Part shown: one piece after another, positions 57,380-64,000 of the stretch
Numbering within the stretch: the first letter of the stretch is position 1
How the letters are laid out: each line of letters opens with the position of its first letter
Notes under the pieces: generated by a model
Told to the model about the DNA's origin: nothing
What the model saw: only the letters and a program-made list of their open reading frames with translations
Databases searched by the model: none
NCBI GenBank assembly: GCA_037893245.1
Contig: JBAIAA010001128.1
Span: 62,001-126,000, forward strand
Reading direction: 5' to 3'
DNA from: Crossaster papposus
Taxonomy: Eukaryota; Echinodermata; Asteroidea; Velatida; Solasteridae
DNA length: 64,000 nt
Program-made: the position numbers and the translations under genes

Positions 57380-59890
57380 ATGTAAAGGGAAAGAAGTGTG
57401 CATAAGAAATATGTAAAGGGAAAGAAGTGTGCATAAGAAATATGTAAAGGGAAAGAAGTGTGCATAAGAAATATGTAAAGGGAAAGAAGTGTGCATAAGA
57501 AATATGTAAAGGGAAAGAAGTGTGCATAAGAAATATGTAAAGGGAAAGAAGTGTGCATAAGAAATATGTAAAGGGAAAGAAGTGTGCATAAGAAATATGT
57601 AAAGGGAAAGAAGTGTGCATAAGAAATATGTAAAGGGAAAGAAGTGTGCATAAGAAATATGTAAAGGGAAAGAAGTGTGCATAAGAAATATGTAAAGGGA
57701 AAGAAGTGTGCATAAGAAATATGTAAAGGGAAAGAAGTGTGCATAAGAAATATGTAAAGGGAAAGAAGTGTGCATAAGAAATATGTAAAGGGAAAGAAGT
57801 GTGCATAAGAAATATGTAAAGGGAAAGAAGTGTGCATAAGAAATATGTAAAGGGAAAGAAGTGTGCATAAGAAATATGTAAAGGGAAAGAAGTGTGCATA
57901 AGAAATATGTAAAGGGAAAGAAGTGTGCATAAGAAATATGTAAAGGGAAAGAAGTGTGCATAAGAAATATGTAAAGGGAAAGAAGTGTGCATAAGAAATA
58001 TGTAAAGGGAAAGAAGTGTGCATAAGAAATATGTAAAGGGAAAGAAGTGTGCATAAGAAATATGTAAAGGGAAAGAAGTGTGCATAAGAAATATGTAAAG
58101 GGAAAGAAGTGTGCATAAGAAATATGTAAAGGGAAAGAAGTGTGCATAAGAAATATGTAAAGGGAAAGAAGTGTGCATAAGAAATATGTAAAGGGAAAGA
58201 AGTGTGCATAAGAAATATGTAAAGGGAAAGAAGTGTGCATAAGAAATATGTAAAGGGAAAGAAGTGTGCATAAGAAATATGTAAAGGGAAAGAAGTGTGC
58301 ATAAGAAATATGTAAAGGGAAAGAAGTGTGCATAAGAAATATGTAAAGGGAAAGAAGTGTGCATAAGAAATATGTAAAGGGAAAGAAGTGTGCATAAGAA
58401 ATATGTAAAGGGAAAGAAGTGTGCATAAGAAATATGTAAAGGGAAAGAAGTGTGCATAAGAAATATGTAAAGGGAAAGAAGTGTGCATAAGAAATATGTA
58501 AAGGGAAAGAAGTGTGCATAAGAAATATGTAAAGGGAAAGAAGTGTGCATAAGAAATATGTAAAGGGAAAGAAGTGTGCATAAGAAATATGTAAAGGGAA
58601 AGAAGTGTGCATAAGAAATATGTAAAGGGAAAGAAGTGTGCATAAGAAATATGTAAAGGGAAAGAAGTGTGCATAAGAAATATGTAAAGGGAAAGAAGTG
58701 TGCATAAGAAATATGTAAAGGGAAAGAAGTGTGCATAAGAAATATGTAAAGGGAAAGAAGTGTGCATAAGAAATATGTAAAGGGAAAGAAGTGTGCATAA
58801 GAAATATGTAAAGGGAAAGAAGTGTGCATAAGAAATATGTAAAGGGAAAGAAGTGTGCATAAGAAATATGTAAAGGGAAAGAAGTGTGCATAAGAAATAT
58901 GTAAAGGGAAAGAAGTGTGCATAAGAAATATGTAAAGGGAAAGAAGTGTGCATAAGAAATATGTAAAGGGAAAGAAGTGTGCATAAGAAATATGTAAAGG
59001 GAAAGAAGTGTGCATAAGAAATATGTAAAGGGAAAGAAGTGTGCATAAGAAATATGTAAAGGGAAAGAAGTGTGCATAAGAAATATGTAAAGGGAAAGAA
59101 GTGTGCATAAGAAATATGTAAAGGGAAAGAAGTGTGCATAAGAAATATGTAAAGGGAAAGAAGTGTGCATAAGAAATATGTAAAGGGAAAGAAGTGTGCA
59201 TAAGAAATATGTAAAGGGAAAGAAGTGTGCATAAGAAATATGTAAAGGGAAAGAAGTGTGCATAAGAAATATGTAAAGGGAAAGAAGTGTGCATAAGAAA
59301 TATGTAAAGGGAAAGAAGTGTGCATAAGAAATATGTAAAGGGAAAGAAGTGTGCATAAGAAATATGTAAAGGGAAAGAAGTGTGCATAAGAAATATGTAA
59401 AGGGAAAGAAGTGTGCATAAGAAATATGTAAAGGGAAAGAAGTGTGCATAAGAAATATGTAAAGGGAAAGAAGTGTGCATAAGAAATATGTAAAGGGAAA
59501 GAAGTGTGCATAAGAAATATGTAAAGGGAAAGAAGTGTGCATAAGAAATATGTAAAGGGAAAGAAGTGTGCATAAGAAATATGTAAAGGGAAAGAAGTGT
59601 GCATAAGAAATATGTAAAGGGAAAGAAGTGTGCATAAGAAATATGTAAAGGGAAAGAAGTGTGCATAAGAAATATGTAAAGGGAAAGAAGTGTGCATAAG
59701 AAATATGTAAAGGGAAAGAAGTGTGCATAAGAAATATGTAAAGGGAAAGAAGTGTGCATAAGAAATATGTAAAGGGAAAGAAGTGTGCATAAGAAATATG
59801 TAAAGGGAAAGAAGTGTGCATAAGAAATATGTAAAGGGAAAGAAGTGTGCATAAGAAATATGTAAAGGGAAAGAAGTGTGCATAAGAAAT
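57380..59890. repeat. Homogeneous A-monomer run, 81 units
   Basis: 2,511 bp, exactly 81 x 31. No variant was noticed while reading. Confidence 0.95.
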
Positions 59891-61598
59891 AAACACATGA
59901 TGTGGGAACAAGCCCTCGAGTTAAATATGTAAAGGGAAAGAAGTGTGCATAAGAAATATGTAAAGGGAAAGAAGTGTGCATAAGAAATATGTAAAGGGAA
60001 AGAAGTGTGCATAAGAAATATGTAAAGGGAAAGAAGTGTGCATAAGAAATATGTAAGGGAAAGAAGTGTGCATAAGAAATATGTAAAGGGAAAGAAGTGT
60101 GCATAAGAAATATGTAAAGGGAAAGAAGTGTGCATAAGAAATATATAAAGGGAAAGAAGTGTGCATAAGAAATATGTAAAGGGAAAGAAGTGTGCATAAG
60201 AAATATGTAAAGGGAAAGAAGTGTGCATAAGAAATATGTAAAGGGAAAGTAGTGTGCATAAGAAATATGTAAAGGGAAAGAAGTGTGCATAAGAAATATG
60301 TAAAGGGAAAGAAGTGTGCATAAGAAATATGTAAAGGGAAAGAAGTGTGCATAAGAAATATGTAAAGGGAAAGAAGTGTGCATAAGAAATATGTAAAGGG
60401 AAAGAAGTGTGCATAAGAAATATGTAAAGGGAAAGAAGTGTGCATAATAAATATGTAAAGGGAAAGAAGTGTGCATAATAAATATGTAAAGGGAAAGAAG
60501 TGTGCATAATAAATATGTAAAGGGAAAGAAGTGTGCATAATAAATATGTAAAGGGAAAGAAGTGTGCATAAGAAATATGTAAAGGGAAAGAAGTGTGCAT
60601 AAGAAATATGTAAAGGGAAAGAAGTGTGCATAAGAAATATGTAAAGGGAAAGAAGTGTGCATAAGAAATATGTAAAGGGAAAGAAGTGTGCATAAGAAAT
60701 ATGTAAAGGGAAATAAGTGTGCATAAGAAATATGTAAAGGGAAAGAAGTGTGCATAAGAAATATGTAAAGGGAAAGAAGTGTGCATAAGAAATATGTAAA
60801 GGGAAAGAAGTGTGCATAAGAAATATGTAAAGGGAAAGAAGTGTGCATAAGAAATATGTAAAGGGAAAGAAGTGTGCATAAGAAATATGTAAAGGGAAAG
60901 AAGTGTGCATAAGAAATATGTAAAGGGAAAGAAGTGTGCATAAGAAATATGTAAAGGGAAAGAAGTGTGCATAAGAAATATGTAAAGGGAAAGAAGTGTG
61001 CATAAGAAATATGTAAAGGAAAAGAAGTGTGCATAAGAAATATGTAAAGGGAAAGAAGTGTGCATAAGAAATATGTAAAGGGAAAGAAGTGTGCATAAGA
61101 AATATGTAAAGGGAAAGAAGTGTGCATAATAAATATGTAAAGGGAAAGAAGTGTGCATAAGAAATATGTAAAGGGAAAGAAGTGTGCATAAGAAATATGT
61201 AAAGGGAAAGAAGTGTGCATAAGAAATATGTAAAGGGAAAGAAGTGTGCATAAGAAATATGTAAAGGGAAAGAAGTGTGCATAAGAAATATGTAAATGGA
61301 AAGAAGTGTGCATAAGAAATATGTAAAGGGAAAGAAGTGTGCATAAGAAATATGTAAAGGGAAAGAAGTGTGCATAAGAAATATGTAAAGGGAAAGAAGT
61401 GTGCATAAGAAATATGTAAAGGGAATAAGTGTGCATAAGAAATATGTAAAGGGAAAGAAGTGTGCATAAGAAATATGTAAAGGGAAAGAAGTGTGCATAA
61501 GAAATATGTAAAGGGAAAGAAGTGTGCATAAGAAATATGTAAAGGGAAAGAAGTGTGCATAAGAAATATGTAAAGGGAAAGAAGTGTGCATACAAAAT
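59891..61598. repeat. Single B module, then 54 A units
   Basis: B-n at 59891-59926. The A run is 1,672 bp, two bases short of 54 units because of ATGTAAGGG (60055) and GGGAATAAG (61424). Four successive units carry CATAATAAAT (60446-60540). Other variants: AAATATATAAAG (60144), AAAGTAGTG (60249), GGGAAATAAG (about 60712) and AAATGGAAAG (61296). Confidence 0.94.
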
Positions 61599-62393
61599 AA
61601 ACACATAATGTCGGGACAAGCCCTCGAGTTAAATATGTAAAGGGAAAGAAGTGTGCATAAGAAATATGTAAAGGGAAAGAAGTGTGCATAAGAAATATGT
61701 AAAGGGAAAGAAGTGTGCATAAGAAATATGTAAAGGGAAAGAAGTGTGCATAAGAAATATGTAAAGGGAAAGAAGTGTGCATAAGAAATAAACACATGAT
61801 GTCGGGACAAGCCCTCGAGTTAAATATGTAAAGGGAAAGAAGTGTGCATAAGAAATATGTAAAGGGAAAGAAGTGTGCATAAGAAATATGTAAAGGGAAA
61901 GAAGTGTGCATAAGAAATATGTAAAGGGAAAGAAGTGTGCATAAGAAATATGTAAAGGGAAAGAAGTGTGCATAAGAAATATGTAAAGGGAAAGAAGTGT
62001 GCATAAGAAATATGTAAAGGGAAAGAAGTGTGCATAAGAAATATGTAAAGGGAAAGAAGTGTGCATAAGAAATATGTAAAGGGAAAGAAGTGTGCATAAG
62101 AAATATGTAAAGGGAAAGAAGTGTGCATAAGAAATATGTAAAGGGAAAGAAGTGTGCATACAAAATAAACACATGATGTCGGGACAAGCCCTCGAGTTAA
62201 ATATGTAAAGGGAAAGAAGTGTGCATAAGAAATATGTAAAGGGAAAAAAGTGTGCATAAGAAATATGTAAAGGGAAAGAAGTGTGCATAAGAAATATGTA
62301 AAGGGAAAGAAGTGTGCATAAGAAATATGTAAAGGGAAAGAAGTGTGCATAAGAAATAAACACATGATGTCGGGACAAGCCCTCGAGTTAAAT
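61599..62393. repeat. Four isolated B-C modules in a 568-bp duplication
   Basis: B-C copies start at 61599 (ACATAATG, preceded by CATACAAAAT), 61790, 62167 (also preceded by CATACAAAAT) and 62358. Spacings are 191, 377 and 191 bp, so 61599/61790 and 62167/62358 are copies with an offset of 568 bp. Elsewhere B-C only heads clusters; here no B-g or canonical B follows. Confidence 0.94.
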
Positions 62394-64000
62394 ATGTAAA
62401 GGGAAAGAAGTGTGCATAAGAAATATGTAAAGGGAAAGAAGTGTGCATAAGAAATATGTAAAGGGAAAGAAGTGTGCATAAGAAATATGTAAAGGGAAAG
62501 AAGTGTGCATAAGAAATATGTAAAGGGAAAGAAGTGTGCATAAGAAATATGTAAAGGGAAAGAAGTGTGCATAAGAAATATGTAAAGGGAAAGAAGTGTG
62601 CATAAGAAATATGTAAAGGGAAAGAAGTGTGCATAAGAAATATGTAAAGGGAAAGAAGTGTGCATAAGAAATATGTAAAGGGAAAGAAGTGTGCATAAGA
62701 AATATGTAAAGGGAAAGAAGTGTGCATAAGAAATATGTAAAGGGAAAGAAGTGTGCATAAGAAATATGTAAAGGAAAAGAAGTGTGCATAAGAAATATGT
62801 AAAGGGAAAGAAGTGTGCATAAGAAATATGTAAAGGGAAAGAAGTGTGCATAAGAAATATGTGAAGGGAAAAAAGTGTGCATAAGAAATATGTAAAGGGA
62901 AAGAAGTGTGCATAAGAAATATGTAAAGGGAAAGAAGTGTGCATAAGAAATATGTAAAGGGAAAGAAGTGTGCATAAGAAATATGTAAAGGGAAAGAAGT
63001 GTGCATAAGAAATATGTAAAGGGAAAGAAGTGTGCATAAGAAATATGTAAAGGGAAAGAAGTGTGCATAAGAAATATGTAAAGGGAAAGAAGTGTGCATA
63101 AGAAATATGTAAAGGGAAAGAAGTGTGCATAAGAAATATGTAAAGGGAAAGAAGTGTGCATAAGAACTATGTAAAGGGAAAGAAGTGTGCATAAGAAATA
63201 TGTAAAGGGAAAGAAGTGTGCATAAGAAATATGTAAAGGGAAAGAAGTGTGCATAAGAAATATGTAAAGGGAAAGAAGTGTGCATAAGAAATATGTAAAG
63301 GGAAAGAAGTGTGCATAAGAAATATGTAAATGGAAAGAAGTGTGCATAAGAAATATGTAAAGGGAAAGAAGTGTGCATAAGAAATATGTAAAGGGAAAGA
63401 AGTGTGCATAAGAAATATGTAAAGGGAAAGAAGTGTGCATAAGAAATATGTAAAGGGAAAGAAGTGTGCATAAGAAATATGTAAAGGGAAAGAAGTGTGC
63501 ATAAGAAATATGTAAAGGGAAAAAAGTGTGCATAAGAAATATGTAAAGGGAAAGAAGTGTGCATAAGAAATATGTAAAGGGAAAGAAGTGTGCATAAGAA
63601 ATATGTAAAGGGAAAGAAGTGTGCATAAGAAATATGTAAAGGGAAAGAAGTGTGCATAAGAAATATGTAAAGGGAAAGAAGTGTGCATAAGAAATATGTA
63701 AAGGGAAAGAAGTGTGCATAAGAAATATGTAAAGGGAAAGAAGTGTGCATAAGAAATATGTAAAGGGAAAGAAGTGTGCATAAGAAATATGTAAAGGGAA
63801 AGAAGTGTGCATAAGAAATATGTAAAGGGAAAGAAGTGTGCATAAGAAATATGTAAAGGGAAAGAAGTGTGCATAAGAAATATGTAAAGGGAAAGAAGTG
63901 TGCATAAGAAATATGTAAAGGGAAAGAAGTGTGCATAAGAAATATGTAAAGGGAAAGAAGTGTGCATAAGAAATATGTAAATGGAAAGAAGTGTGCATAA
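62394..64000. repeat. A-monomer run to the window end, about 52 units
   Basis: 1,607 bp of A units. Variants: AAAGGAAAAG (62773), TGTGAAGGGAAAAAAG (62861-62876), GAACTATG (63167), AAATGGAAAG (63330 and 63980) and GGGAAAAAAG (63519). The last unit is incomplete, so the array continues to the right. Confidence 0.95.

Larger units (their letters stand above)
1..64000. repeat. Two-component satellite array (31-bp A monomer, 36-bp B module)
   Basis: Every part of the window is built from a 31-bp monomer A (example 45188-45218) with, at about 155 places, a 36-bp module B (example 8757-8792) between A units. A is A-rich, about 32% GC, with nine G and one C on the given strand, and holds the homopurine run AAAGGGAAAGAAG followed by TGTGCAT. 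B holds the palindrome CTCGAG. All units have the same orientation and no unique sequence was seen. Large tandem arrays with higher-order structure are typical of eukaryotic heterochromatin. The family and species are not recognised, and there is no evidence for function beyond structural DNA. Confidence 0.97.

Noticed and set aside
1-64000. tRNA, rRNA or other structured RNA genes
   Set aside because: No non-repeat stretch is long enough to hold one; the only palindrome noted is the 6-bp CTCGAG in B.
1-64000. Inverted arrays or a change of orientation
   Set aside because: I looked for reverse-complement units (for example TTCTTTCCC on the given strand) and saw none; all units have the same orientation.
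1-64000. A previously undescribed functional gene system
   Set aside because: No coding or regulatory assembly can be supported; the unusual signal here is satellite organisation and turnover.

Overview
The whole 64 kb window is one uninterrupted satellite DNA array, all in the same orientation. I find no gene, RNA gene, transposon, CRISPR array or other unique sequence, and the array runs off both ends. Two building blocks explain essentially every base. Block A is a 31-bp monomer (example 45188-45218, read here from ATGTAAAGGG) and occurs roughly 1,880 times. Block B is a 36-bp module (example 8757-8792) inserted at one fixed point between A units; I located about 155 copies plus two half-copies. 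A followed by B gives a 67-bp composite monomer. An array of this size, with nested higher-order repeats, indicates constitutive heterochromatin of a eukaryotic nuclear genome (centromeric, pericentromeric, subtelomeric or a chromosomal knob). I do not recognise the family and cannot name the species.

Layout. (1) 1-8689 is B-poor: long A runs with isolated B copies, many carrying small deletions, and two A/B chimeric units. (2) 8690-45187 is B-rich: about 20 clusters of 2-7 tandem 67-bp units, usually headed by a diagnostic B subtype, followed at a recurrent 253-bp spacing by another B. This zone is a mosaic of recent duplications with offsets of 4,238/4,171, 2,710, 1,636, about 6,006, 4,056, 1,561, 1,265 bp. 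(3) 45188-49403 is an almost invariant run of 136 A units. (4) 49404-61598 is B-poor, with single B copies 0.3-4 kb apart and further homogeneous A runs. (5) 61599-62393 has four isolated copies of the cluster-head B subtype, in a 568-bp duplication. (6) 62394-64000 is A units only.

The complementary strand has very long open frames (up to about 3,300 codons) because the A unit contains no stop on that strand and its length is not a multiple of three. I treat them as artefacts. The interest of the window lies in how the array evolves: shared private mutations, 31-bp and 67-bp slips, a recombinant B module, and A/B chimeras record unequal exchange at several scales.

Notation: B-n is the canonical B; B-C has TGTCGGGAC in place of TGTGGGAAC; B-g has TGAGGGAAC; B-a has CCATCGAG in place of CCCTCGAG. 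Positions were read by eye, so B starts should be exact to 1-2 bp, but higher-order boundaries are approximate.
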